DNA from: Solidesulfovibrio magneticus RS-1
Lineage (GTDB): Bacteria > Desulfobacterota > Desulfovibrionia > Desulfovibrionales > Desulfovibrionaceae
Assembly: GCF_000010665.1 (NCBI RefSeq)
Contig: NC_012797.1
Span: 1 to 58,704, forward strand
DNA: 58,704 nt
Reading direction: 5' to 3'
Part shown: positions 46,971 through 54,926 of the stretch, one piece after another
Numbering within the stretch: position 1 is the first letter of the stretch
How the letters are laid out: every line of letters begins with the position of its first letter
Program-made: the position numbers and the translations under genes
Notes under the pieces: generated by a model
The model's database searches: none
Told to the model about the DNA's origin: nothing
Seen by the model: the letters and a program-made list of their open reading frames with translations, nothing else

Positions 46971-47352
46971 TGTCAACTGATAATAGTTTCTTCGATTAGA
47001 AGCGAGCGCAACCGCTCTCATTCAAGCCCATACTAGCCGATAGTGTTGCTGACAAAAAAGGTCGAAACAATGACAGCGTGCGCGAAGGCAGGACAGGTAA
47101 GGTACAAGTACCTTCCGTCCTGCCCTGTGGGCCCCTGCTTATTCGCCTGTGGCTCAACGCGCGTGGGGTCGATCAGCACGCAAGTGACCTCAACGAACTT
47201 TTTTGTTTAATATGTCCATTTGGACTAGACCCTAACCAGATGCCAAGGGGCGTCACCGGAAAGCGTCAGAATAGATCTGCATTTGCAATTTCTTGACGGA
47301 TTCCGCACAAAGCTATAGATTTCTACCTGACACTTTCGGCTCAGGAGGCATC
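46948..47352. other. Gene-free region: probable res site, possible oriT
   Basis: No convincing gene is here; a short plus-strand frame at 47078-47296 looks accidental. In Tn3-family elements the resolution site lies just before tnpR, so it should be in the last 150 bases. A strong hairpin (47087-47124) sits between the TraK-like gene and that site. Confidence 0.55.
47087..47124. repeat. Inverted repeat upstream of tnpR
   Basis: ggcaggac (47087-47094) and aggtac pair with gtacctt and gtcctgcc (47117-47124), with two small internal mismatched bulges. There is no T-run. It may be part of res or an oriT-like hairpin. Confidence 0.65.
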
Positions 47353-47913
47353 TTGCAGGGGCACCGCATCGGCTACGTCCGCGTCAGCAGTTTCGACCAG
47401 AACCCGGAACGGCAGCTCGAACACGTTCAGGTGGACAAGGTGTTCACCGACAAGGCGTCAGGTAAGGACACGCGACGGCCACAGCTCGACGCGCTGCTCG
47501 CCTTCGTGCGCGAGGGTGATACGGTGGTGGTGCACAGCATGGACCGCCTGGCGCGAAATCTGGACGACCTGCGTCGCCTGGTGCACAGCCTTACCCAGCG
47601 TGGCGTGCGTATCGAATTCGTGAAGGAAAGCCTGAGCTTCACCGGCGAGGATTCACCAATGGCTAACCTAATGCTGTCGGTGATGGGGGCGTTCGCCGAG
47701 TTTGAACGCGCCCTGATCCGAGAGCGGCAACGCGAGGGCATCTCGCTCGCCAAACAGCGAGGTGCCTACCGGGGGCGCAAAAAGGCGCTCGCTCAAGATC
47801 GGGTGCTCGAACTGCGGCGTCGTGTCGCTGCCGGCGAAAAGAAGGCACCGCTCGCCCGCGAGTTCGGCATCAGCCGCGAAACCCTCTACCAGTACCTCAA
47901 AACGAACGACTGA
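47353..47913 (+). CDS. tnpR: Tn3-family resolvase
   Basis: This 186-residue serine resolvase of the Tn21/Tn501 type has [17 protein letters not shown] with the catalytic Ser, [35 protein letters not shown] and a C-terminal helix-turn-helix [12 protein letters not shown]. An aggagg site just before a TTG at 47353 sets the start at the family-standard length; the longer frame from 47293 is unlikely. It resolves cointegrates at res. tnpA begins 2 bases after its stop. Confidence 0.95.
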   Translation: MQGHRIGYVRVSSFDQNPERQLEHVQVDKVFTDKASGKDTRRPQLDALLAFVREGDTVVVHSMDRLARNLDDLRRLVHSLTQRGVRIEFVKESLSFTGEDSPMANLMLSVMGAFAEFERALIRERQREGISLAKQRGAYRGRKKALAQDRVLELRRRVAAGEKKAPLAREFGISRETLYQYLKTND

Positions 47914-47915
47914 CC

Positions 47916-50885
47916 ATGCCGCGCCGCAGTCTGTTGACGCCCGCCGAGCGGGCCACCTTGCTGGCATTCCCCACGACAGACGATGAACTGATCCGGCACT
48001 ACACCTTATCCGAGGCAGACCTGTCGGTGATACGTCAGCGGCGCGGCAATCACAACCGTCTCGGCTTCGCAGTGCAGTTGTGCTACCTGCGCTATCCTGG
48101 CTTTGCTCTGCCCAGTGAAGCGGAACCTCCCGCATCCCTTCTGAATATCATCGGCAGCCAGTTGTACATTGAGCCGGACATCTGGCCGCAGTACGCGCAA
48201 CGCCCGGAGACTAGGCGCGAGCACCTGCTGGAATTGCAGGCATGGCTGAACCTTGCACCATTCGCGGCCGCTGATTACCGGCACCTCGTGCAACAACTCG
48301 CCGAACTGGCCAAGCAAACCGACCGGGGCATCGTGCTCGCCGAAGCGTTGGTCGATCTGCTGCGGCAGCAATGCATCATCCTGCCGGCGCTCGACGTGAT
48401 CGACCGGGTATGCAGCGAAGCGCTGACGCGTGGCACGCGACAAGTCTATGAGGCGCTGACAACACCCCTGACCGATCACCACCGTCGAGCGCTCGACGCA
48501 CTGCTGGCGATTCGTGAGGGCTCCAAGAGCAGCGGATTGATCTGGCTGCGTCAGCCGCCGGGGGCACCCAAGCCCAAGCATGTGCTGGCCCACCTGGAAC
48601 GGCTGAAGACCCTGCGCGAACTGGGGCTGCCAGATGGGCTGGAACACGCGGTCCATCAGAACCGGCTGCTGAAGCTCGCCCGTGAGGGCGGGCAGATGAC
48701 CGCTCAACACCTGCGCGACCTAGAGCCAGCCCGCCGCTACGCGACGTTGGTGGCGGTCCTTCTCGACACCCGCGCCACCCTGATCGACGAAATCATCGAC
48801 CTTCACGATCGATTTATCGGTTCGCTGTTCGGCAAGGCCAAGCGCAAGCATGCCGACCGCTTCCAGGAATCCGCTAAGGCGATCAACGACAAGATGCGCC
48901 TCTACTCCCGCATTGGCCGTGCTCTGCTCGATGCCAAGCTGTCGGGCGACGATCCATTCGCCGCCATTGAGGCGATCATGCCGTGGGAGGCGTTCACCGA
49001 GAGCATCACCGAGGCCGAACGGCTGGCCCAGCCGGAAGAATTCGACTATCTCGCCCTCGTTGGCGACGGCTTCAACCAGTTCCGGCGCTACACGCCGACC
49101 TTGCTGGACGCGCTGAACCTGAAGGCCGCTCCGGCAGCGCGCGATCTGCTGGAAGCGGTCGAAGTGCTGAAGGATATGAACTCACGGCAGGCACGCAAGG
49201 TGCCGGACGACGCGCCCACCTCGTTCGTGCGCAAGCGCTGGGAGAATCTGGTGCATACGTCAGACGGGCTGGACCGGCGTTACTACGAGTTGTGCGTGCT
49301 GTCCGAGCTGAAGAACTCTCTGCGCTCGGGCGACATCTGGGTGCAGGGCTCGCGTCAGTTCAAGGACTTCGAGGACTATTTGTTGCCGCCGGCACGCTTC
49401 TCGGCGCAGCGCGACCAGCTCGAGCTGGGGCTGGCGGTCGAAACCGATTGCAATCGCTACCTGGAATCACGGCTGATAGTGCTGCAAGAGCAATTAGATA
49501 CTGTAGAAAGACTGGCCGCCGCCCATGAACTGCCCGACGCGGCCATTACCAGCTCCGGCCGTCTCAAGATCAGCCCCTTGAACAATGCGGTTCCAGACCA
49601 CGCGGAAGCGCTGATGCAGCAGGCGTACAGCCTGCTGCCGCACCTGAAAATCACTGAGCTGCTGCTGGAAGTCGATGGCTGGACCGGCTTTACCCGCCAC
49701 TTCAAGCACCTCAAGAGCGGTGCCACGGCCGACGATAAGCACTTGCTGTTGACCGCCGTTCTGGCGGATGCCATCAACCTGGGCCTGTCCAAGATGGCCG
49801 AGTCCTGCCCCGGCACGACCTACGCCAAGTTGACCTGGTTGCAGGCGTGGCACATCCGCGACGAAACCTACTCGGCGGGGCTTGCCGAACTGGTCAACGC
49901 GCAGTTCCGGCAGCCGTTCGCCGCTTACTGGGGCGACGGCACCACCTCGTCGTCGGACGGGCAAAACTACAAGGCTGGCGGCCGTGGGCAGTTCGCCGGA
50001 CAGGTGAACCTGAAGTACGGCCAGGAGCCGGGCGTGCAATTCTACACCCACATCTCCGATCAGTACGCGCCGTTCCACACCAAGATCATCAACGCCACCG
50101 TGCGCGACGCGACCCACGTCCTCGACGGGCTGCTTTACCACGAGTCCGACCTGCGCATCGAGGAGCACTACACCGACACCGCCGGTTTCACCGACCATGT
50201 TTTCGCGTTGATGCAGCTTTTGGGGTTCCGCTTCGCGCCACGCATCCGTGACCTCGCCGATAAGCGTCTGTATATCCACGGCGACGCCAAGCAGTATCCG
50301 ACGCTCGCCGGCCTTATTGGCGGAAGTGTCAACATCAAACACGTTCGCGCTCATTGGGACGAAATCCTGCGACTCGCCGCCTCCATCAAACAGGGCACGG
50401 TTACGGCCTCACTGATGCTTCGCAAGCTCGGCAGTTACCCACGTCAAAATGGCCTAGCGGTAGCCCTGCGTGAGTTTGGACGCATCGAGCGCACGCTGTT
50501 CGCGCTCAACTGGATGCAGAACATCGAGTTGCGCCGAAGGGTGCAGATCGGGCTGAACAAGGGGGAAGCGAAGAACGCCCTAGCGCGGGCGGTGTTCATG
50601 AACCGGCTCGGCGAAATCCGCGACCGCAGCTTCCAGAACCAGCGCTACCGCGCCAGCGGCCTCAACCTGGTGGTGACAGCGATAATCCTGTGGAACACGG
50701 TCTATCTGGAACGCGCTATCCATTTGCTACGCGACACTAGCCAGGCCATCGATGAGAAGCTGCTGCCACATCTGTCCCCCCTGGGCTGGGAGCACATCAA
50801 CCTGACCGGCGACTACATCTGGCGGCAGCACAAGCTGATCGAGCAAGGTAAATTTCGGCCGCTCCGGATGCTTGCTGAGGCTTAG
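47916..50885 (+). CDS. tnpA: Tn3-family transposase
   Basis: This 989-residue transposase has the normal Tn3 length. The C-terminal catalytic part includes the first Asp region of [64 protein letters not shown] and the Glu-containing end ([20 protein letters not shown]). It cuts at the 38-bp repeats and moves the element by replication. It appears complete, so the surrounding block could still be mobile. The last 200 bases recur inverted at 40237-40441. Confidence 0.97.
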   Translation: MPRRSLLTPAERATLLAFPTTDDELIRHYTLSEADLSVIRQRRGNHNRLGFAVQLCYLRYPGFALPSEAEPPASLLNIIGSQLYIEPDIWPQYAQRPETRREHLLELQAWLNLAPFAAADYRHLVQQLAELAKQTDRGIVLAEALVDLLRQQCIILPALDVIDRVCSEALTRGTRQVYEALTTPLTDHHRRALDALLAIREGSKSSGLIWLRQPPGAPKPKHVLAHLERLKTLRELGLPDGLEHAVHQNRLLKLAREGGQMTAQHLRDLEPARRYATLVAVLLDTRATLIDEIIDLHDRFIGSLFGKAKRKHADRFQESAKAINDKMRLYSRIGRALLDAKLSGDDPFAAIEAIMPWEAFTESITEAERLAQPEEFDYLALVGDGFNQFRRYTPTLLDALNLKAAPAARDLLEAVEVLKDMNSRQARKVPDDAPTSFVRKRWENLVHTSDGLDRRYYELCVLSELKNSLRSGDIWVQGSRQFKDFEDYLLPPARFSAQRDQLELGLAVETDCNRYLESRLIVLQEQLDTVERLAAAHELPDAAITSSGRLKISPLNNAVPDHAEALMQQAYSLLPHLKITELLLEVDGWTGFTRHFKHLKSGATADDKHLLLTAVLADAINLGLSKMAESCPGTTYAKLTWLQAWHIRDETYSAGLAELVNAQFRQPFAAYWGDGTTSSSDGQNYKAGGRGQFAGQVNLKYGQEPGVQFYTHISDQYAPFHTKIINATVRDATHVLDGLLYHESDLRIEEHYTDTAGFTDHVFALMQLLGFRFAPRIRDLADKRLYIHGDAKQYPTLAGLIGGSVNIKHVRAHWDEILRLAASIKQGTVTASLMLRKLGSYPRQNGLAVALREFGRIERTLFALNWMQNIELRRRVQIGLNKGEAKNALARAVFMNRLGEIRDRSFQNQRYRASGLNLVVTAIILWNTVYLERAIHLLRDTSQAIDEKLLPHLSPLGWEHINLTGDYIWRQHKLIEQGKFRPLRMLAEA

Positions 50886-50918
50886 CGTACGATTTTTTCC
50901 GTTTCGTGAGCAGACCCC
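50881..50918 (-). repeat. Tn3-family terminal inverted repeat (right)
   Basis: cttagcgtacg continues to gagcagacccc. It is the inverse of the repeats at 46493 and 40204, and overlaps the tnpA stop. Confidence 0.93.
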
Positions 50919-51124
50919 TACTTGTACAGGACGCTGGGAAAATGCTCCATTAAAAGCGCCATCTTGAACCCGACGACCACGATGATCTCGCTCAGGCCGT
51001 TTTCCCGCAAAATGCGGATCTGCCGGCCCATGATGGTTTCTCCGCTGGGCAGCTGGGACAAGGCCTTGGGAAACGGCTTGCCCAGCCGGGAACCGACGCC
51101 GGCCGCCAGAATGATCGCTTTCAT
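50919..51124 (-). pseudogene. Sugar nucleotidyltransferase, 3'-truncated by Tn3 element
   Basis: The first 68 codons are the start of a nucleotidyltransferase: KAIILAAGVGSRLGKPFPKA with the GxGxRL...PK signature, then IIVVVGFKMALLMEHF. It resembles LicC-type or short sugar-phosphate nucleotidyltransferases. The transposon removed the other two thirds. It starts inside the stop of the upstream TagF-like gene (ATGA), so the two formed one operon, perhaps making and polymerising CDP-linked glycerol or a related alcohol. Confidence 0.82.
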
Positions 51125-52347
51125 GGGAACCTCTCGTTGTTGGGGTTCACGTCAGGGGATCGGCCCAGGGCCGTCGAAACCTCCGTCAGGGCCCCAAGCA
51201 GGCGCTGCCCCGCCCGGGCATCGGGCTCGGCAAAAGACAGTTCCTTAAGCTTCTGCCGGGCCTGGATAAAGTCGTCTTTGCCGTCAAGCAGATCGGCCAT
51301 GGCGGCAAGCAAGCTCTTGGTGTCATGCGCCTTGGGGCCTGGAGTGAAGGCGTCGTAGTCAAAGAGCAGTTCGCGGTTGCGCGTGACGTACGCCTCAAAG
51401 TCGTAGGGAAAAAAGAGCATGGGCTTGTCGGTCAACAGGAAATCGAAATAGATGGAGGAATAATCCGTCATCAGCAGGTCGGCCAGGCGCAGCAGCGGGT
51501 AGGCGTCGCTTTCCGGGGGACAAAAGCGCAAATGCTCGATCTGTCCCGTAAAATCGAGCCTGATGTAGGGATGGAACTTGCAGACGAGCAACACGCCGCG
51601 TGCTCGGGCAAAGTCCGCGAACAACGGGTAATCAAACGCGCCGTCGCCCCAGGGATCGCCGCCGAGATCCCGGAAGGTCGGCATGTAAAACACGATTTTC
51701 AGGCCTTGCTTTTTCGCCCTGACCAGCTCGACGTACAGGGTCTGGTCGACGTTGATCATGTCGAGCTTGTCCGGGGCGCGCTGCAAGGCGTCGTTGCGCG
51801 GATAGCCCAGGTCCCAGAAGGCCTTGGCGCGAAAGGCCCGGGCAAAGGCTTTTTCCCGGAAAAAGGGGGAAGTGGACAGCACGGCGTCGTAGCCGGAATA
51901 GCCAACGGTCAGATCCCGGGCCTTTTCCGGGTTCATGTTTACGGCGGACTGAATTTCGGGAAAGCCGATGGCCTTGAGCGGAATGCCGTGCCACAGCTGC
52001 ACCAGAAAGGCCCCCTGGGTGAACAGCGGGGCCAGGGTCCTGGTTTTCCAGCTCATGTCGTCGGAGACCACTATGGCCGCCCGGGCCAGCCGCGACGGCC
52101 CGTCGGGGTCGTCAAAGCAAAAGGCGTCCAGGCCCTTGGCCCGCAACAGCTTGGCCTGGCCGGCGTCGAAGGTCATGAAGGCGCAGCGCAGATGAGGGGC
52201 GTGTCGGACGGCGTGCAAAAAGGCGTATTTGCCGTTGTCGATAAAAAGGCCTCCGGCTCGGCCCACGAACACGACGTGGTCAGGCGCCTTGGGCGTCTTG
52301 GCTAAAACGGCCGCCAGCCTGACGGCCGCGGATGGCGCTTGGTCCAT
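51121..52347 (-). CDS. CDP-glycerol glycerophosphotransferase-like protein (TagF/TagB group)
   Basis: This 408-residue protein has the family motifs LVQLWHGIPLKAIGF, VFYMPTFRDLGGD, KFHPYIRLDF and LMTDYSSIYFDFLLTDKPML in order, the last with the catalytic His/Asp region typical of Glyphos_transf enzymes. These add glycerol phosphate or ribitol phosphate to a polymer. In Gram-negative bacteria they occur in capsule and O-antigen loci. Its downstream partner is the truncated nucleotidyltransferase. It appears intact. Confidence 0.9.
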   Translation of the reverse strand: MDQAPSAAVRLAAVLAKTPKAPDHVVFVGRAGGLFIDNGKYAFLHAVRHAPHLRCAFMTFDAGQAKLLRAKGLDAFCFDDPDGPSRLARAAIVVSDDMSWKTRTLAPLFTQGAFLVQLWHGIPLKAIGFPEIQSAVNMNPEKARDLTVGYSGYDAVLSTSPFFREKAFARAFRAKAFWDLGYPRNDALQRAPDKLDMINVDQTLYVELVRAKKQGLKIVFYMPTFRDLGGDPWGDGAFDYPLFADFARARGVLLVCKFHPYIRLDFTGQIEHLRFCPPESDAYPLLRLADLLMTDYSSIYFDFLLTDKPMLFFPYDFEAYVTRNRELLFDYDAFTPGPKAHDTKSLLAAMADLLDGKDDFIQARQKLKELSFAEPDARAGQRLLGALTEVSTALGRSPDVNPNNERFP

Positions 52348-52732
52348 GGCACTCCCCTGTCAAAAGCCTGTCGCCCACGGACCGCAGCCAGACGCAGCGC
52401 CGGGCCCAAGTCCGCATTTCCCGGACAATAGCCAACCTGATCGGGAAAAGCCAGTTTTGGCCAGTTGAGCCGGGCATGTTCTTGGCTCTTGGCCCGGGCC
52501 GCAGCATCGAAATGCCCGCAGGCGACCGCCAGGACAGCGGCCAGGCTGGCCCCGCGCGGGCCGAAAATACGGTAATTTGCCGAAAAGGACAGACTCTGGC
52601 TGGCGGTTGTCCAGCTTTTTCCCCTACCATGGTCAGCTGTCCGTCCGGAAGCCTGGAATTTTCTTGACATCCGTTGACAAGGTTTTCGCACGGTGGAAAT
52701 ATGCCCCAACAGGGAAATTTAGGGGGGATAAA
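52348..52732. other. Intergenic region upstream of parA module 2
   Basis: No gene is visible in these 385 bases; it lies between divergent genes. It holds the promoter described at 52664-52702 and probably the promoter of the TagF-like gene. A centromere for module 2 could also lie here, but no clear repeat array stands out. Confidence 0.6.
52664..52702 (+). promoter_or_regulatory. Promoter of parA module 2
   Basis: TTGACA at 52674-52679 and AAATAT at 52697-52702 lie 17 bases apart. A second TTGACA at 52664-52669 is a 10-bp-spaced direct repeat that may be an operator half. The ribosome site aggggggat lies just before the ATG at 52733. Confidence 0.65.
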
Positions 52733-53533
52733 ATGGCCAAACCCATTATCATCACAGTGGGCAACAACAAGGGGGGCGTTGGAAAGTCCACGACTTGCGT
52801 CAATCTTTCCGCAGGGTTGGCTCAGGAAGGGGCTACGGTGTTGGTGGTGGACGGCGATCCGCAGTCCAATACCACATCCACGCTTTTGCCCGATTTTGGG
52901 TTGCGCGAAAATTCCAGTCTGGTCAAGGCGCTCGAAGATCCCGAAGGCGCGTTTAGCCCAAACGCCTGCGCCACCAAAACAGAACACATGGAAATTGTCC
53001 CCAATTCCATCCGTTGCATGGAATGGGAAGTGCGCTCCTATGCCGGCATAGATTCGGTGCTGGGCTTTTCCAGGCTGCTGCAAAACGACAAGGACATTAG
53101 CCGCTACGATTACATGATCATCGACACGCCGCCCAACATCGGCCCCATGCTGCGCAATTCCCTGCTCATCTCGGACTTTGTCCTGGTGCCGTGTCCGGTC
53201 GGAGACCAGTACGCCCTGGACGGGTTTTCCACGTTTATCCAGGTGCTTTCCCAGGCCAAGCAGCAAAACAAGAAGCTGCTTTTACTCGGCGTGGTGCTGA
53301 CCAAATTCGACGGCCGGGCCGTGACCCACAAGAAGAACAAGGACCGCATCCGGGCCTTTTTCGACGCCAAGGGCATTCCGGTTTTCGACACGGAGATCCG
53401 GGTCAACATCGACATCGACCGGGCGCACTCCCACCGCAAATCCATTTTCGAGTTTGACGCCACCAAGTCCGGCGCCTTGGACTACCACGCCCTGGCCCGC
53501 GAGGTGATCGCTCGTGTCGAAAAGCAAGCCTAG
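52733..53533 (+). CDS. parA: ParA-family partition ATPase (module 2)
   Basis: This 266-residue ParA has NNKGGVGKSTTCVNLSAGLA (deviant Walker A), VVDGDPQSNTTS and MIIDTPPNIGPML. It resembles the protein at 41-826 but is clearly diverged. A strong ribosome site favours the ATG at 52733 over an upstream frame extension to 52577. It overlaps the next gene by 20 bases, so translation is coupled. It begins a plus-strand run that continues to the end of the window. Confidence 0.95.
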   Translation: MAKPIIITVGNNKGGVGKSTTCVNLSAGLAQEGATVLVVDGDPQSNTTSTLLPDFGLRENSSLVKALEDPEGAFSPNACATKTEHMEIVPNSIRCMEWEVRSYAGIDSVLGFSRLLQNDKDISRYDYMIIDTPPNIGPMLRNSLLISDFVLVPCPVGDQYALDGFSTFIQVLSQAKQQNKKLLLLGVVLTKFDGRAVTHKKNKDRIRAFFDAKGIPVFDTEIRVNIDIDRAHSHRKSIFEFDATKSGALDYHALAREVIARVEKQA

Positions 53534-54926
53534 CCCGTCCGAGGACCCCTTTGCCACGATTCCGCCGCGCGAGTCCTTCGACGCCTTTCCTTCCCTGGCG
53601 GCCTTTCCCGAGAACGCCATTGCGTTTTTGACGGGCAAGGCTCCGGCGGAGGCCTGCCCAGAAGGCGAGCTAGTCAAGCCAGTCTCTCAGCCAGCCGCAC
53701 AGTCGACCAGTCAGCCAGCCAAACAACCAGAAACACCGCCGGTCAGCCAGCCGCAAAACCAGCCAGCCAGTCTGTCAGCCACACACAAGGCCCGTCAAAA
53801 AGCCAGCCAGTCAGCCAGTCTTTCACCCAGCCAGACAACAAGCCCGGCACAAAGCCTTTCAAAAAGCCATTCTATAAACCGAACTTCAAGCCCCACAGAA
53901 AACCCTTCACAAGACCGGTCTTCAAGCCTGACACTGGGCCGGGCCAAAGTGGGCGATAGACTCAACGACAACCAGCGCCGAGTCTTGGACCTGCTTTTGG
54001 CCACCAAGCCCTACATCGTCAAATTCCGCGACATAGCCCAGGCGCTGGCCATGCGCGAAGCCTCGGTGCGCACGGTCATGCGGCGGCTGGACGCCCTGGG
54101 CTTCCTGAGCTTTCGCAAGGCCCGGGACGGCAACCTCCAGGGCGTCGGCGTGACCTTCAACCAGCCGGTCGTCGAGCAATACCAGCAAGACCGAACACTA
54201 AGCCCATCGACAAGCCTTACAACAGGCCTATCATCAAGCCACAAAACAAACCAGACACAAAGCCCCTCAATAAGCCGAGAAAAAGACCAATCACCAAGCC
54301 AGCCGATCTCTGAGCCGCACAGCCAGTCAGCCAGCCACACACCGCCTCTTAAGATAGAGAAGAAAGAATATCTTTCTATCGAGGCCATGGAAGGCTGGGA
54401 CGAGGCGTTTCTCGAACTCATGTGGCCCCGGGTCTTCGCCGCCGGATTGCGCCAGGAGCAGCTCGACCAGGCCGCGGCCGCCCGGCAAAAGCTCGGCAAG
54501 GCCCTGGACCGGGACTTGCTGGCCCTGAGCCTGGACCGAGCCGAGTGGGAGTTGGAAACCCAGGGCAAGCTTGTGGACCTGCAATCCGGCGAGCCGGTGC
54601 GCAACGCCGCAGCCTATATTTACACCGCCCTGGCCCGCTGGGGCGTGCTGCGGGCCCACCCGCAATATGTCTCCCGGGAACAGGCCGAAGCCGAAGCCGC
54701 CGTGGACGCCCTGCGCCGCCGCCAGGAAGCCCTGGACACCCTGGAAAATCTCCGGTTCGAACAGTACCGGGCCGAACTGACGCCCCAGGAATTGGAATCG
54801 ATCCTGCAAGGATTCCCCGGCGGGTCCAAGGACGCCTGGATCAAAGCCTATTGGCGCAAAAACGTGCGCGAGGCCGAGACGGGGCAGGGCGGCCAAACGC
54901 CGACGACCCGCAAAGGAACGGCATGA
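53514..54926 (+). CDS. Winged-helix protein with phased-repeat linkers, candidate ParB or initiator (module 2)
   Basis: This 470-residue paralogue of the protein at 842-2155 starts at a GTG inside parA. In order: N-terminus, a Ser/Gln/Pro-rich linker (about 50-140), winged helix (about 145-212; LNDNQRRVLDLLLATKPYIV and REASVRTVMRRLDALGFLSF), a Ser/Gln linker (220-275), PLKIEKK, and the conserved C-terminal domain (DRAEWELETQGKLVDLQSGE, YVSREQAEAEAAVDAL). Linker DNA carries AAGCC or CAGCC units every 12 bp. The shared layout, shared PLKIE block and parA linkage point to the same, unnamed function as the first copy: DNA binding for partition or replication. Confidence 0.82.
   Translation: MSKSKPSPSEDPFATIPPRESFDAFPSLAAFPENAIAFLTGKAPAEACPEGELVKPVSQPAAQSTSQPAKQPETPPVSQPQNQPASLSATHKARQKASQSASLSPSQTTSPAQSLSKSHSINRTSSPTENPSQDRSSSLTLGRAKVGDRLNDNQRRVLDLLLATKPYIVKFRDIAQALAMREASVRTVMRRLDALGFLSFRKARDGNLQGVGVTFNQPVVEQYQQDRTLSPSTSLTTGLSSSHKTNQTQSPSISREKDQSPSQPISEPHSQSASHTPPLKIEKKEYLSIEAMEGWDEAFLELMWPRVFAAGLRQEQLDQAAAARQKLGKALDRDLLALSLDRAEWELETQGKLVDLQSGEPVRNAAAYIYTALARWGVLRAHPQYVSREQAEAEAAVDALRRRQEALDTLENLRFEQYRAELTPQELESILQGFPGGSKDAWIKAYWRKNVREAETGQGGQTPTTRKGTA
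53676..53764 (+). repeat. 12-bp-phased repeat array B1 (inside CDS)
   Basis: Units of the form (a/c)a(g/a)cc or close variants begin at 53676, 53688, 53700, 53712, 53724, 53736, 53748 and 53760, all 12 bp apart. Extra cagcc copies 4 bp out of phase also occur. Confidence 0.75.
53804..53940 (+). repeat. 12-bp-phased repeat array B2 (inside CDS)
   Basis: cagcc or aagcc-like units begin at 53804, 53828, 53840, 53852, 53864, 53876, 53888, 53900, 53912, 53924 and 53936, in 12-bp register with one weak unit at 53816. It sits just before the winged-helix region. Confidence 0.82.
54188..54300 (+). repeat. 12-bp-phased repeat array B3 (inside CDS)
   Basis: Ten units, mostly aagcc with agacc, aggcc and aaacc variants, begin at 54188 and then every 12 bp to 54296. 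Bases between units vary, so the fixed part is the 5-mer and its spacing. Confidence 0.87.
54353..54380. repeat. Inverted repeat inside CDS, shared with module 1
   Basis: gataga-g-aaga (54353-54363) pairs with tctttctatc (54371-54380) with one bulged base. The preceding cctcttaagataga is identical to module 1, as is the right arm. The rest of the two genes differs greatly at this level, so the block is specially conserved. Confidence 0.82.

Larger units (their letters stand above)
46493..50918 (+). mobile_element. Tn3-family transposon (Tn21-subgroup-like resolvase)
   Basis: This 4426-bp unit is bounded by 38-bp inverted repeats (46493-46530 and 50881-50918). It holds a TraK-like gene, a likely resolution region, tnpR and tnpA. 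The 5 bases outside are gagat (left) and tactt (right), so no target duplication remains and one side was rearranged. A third inverted repeat at 40204 lies in the same orientation as the left one. Confidence 0.93.

Noticed and set aside
47078..47296. Short plus-strand gene before tnpR
   Set aside because: No ribosome site or motif; it covers the hairpin and the expected resolution site.
46493..50918. Tn3 transposon with 5-bp target duplication
   Set aside because: The flanking 5-mers gagat and tactt do not match, nor does ggtta at 40199-40203, so a simple insertion is not supported.
52577..52732. N-terminal extension of the second ParA
   Set aside because: It overlaps the promoter, and a strong ribosome site precedes the ATG at 52733, where the family start lies.
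53676..54300. Plain low-complexity Ser/Gln protein linker
   Set aside because: Partly kept as an alternative, but the fixed 12-bp spacing of a 5-mer with variable bases between, plus the 13-bp case in the paralogue, argues for DNA function.
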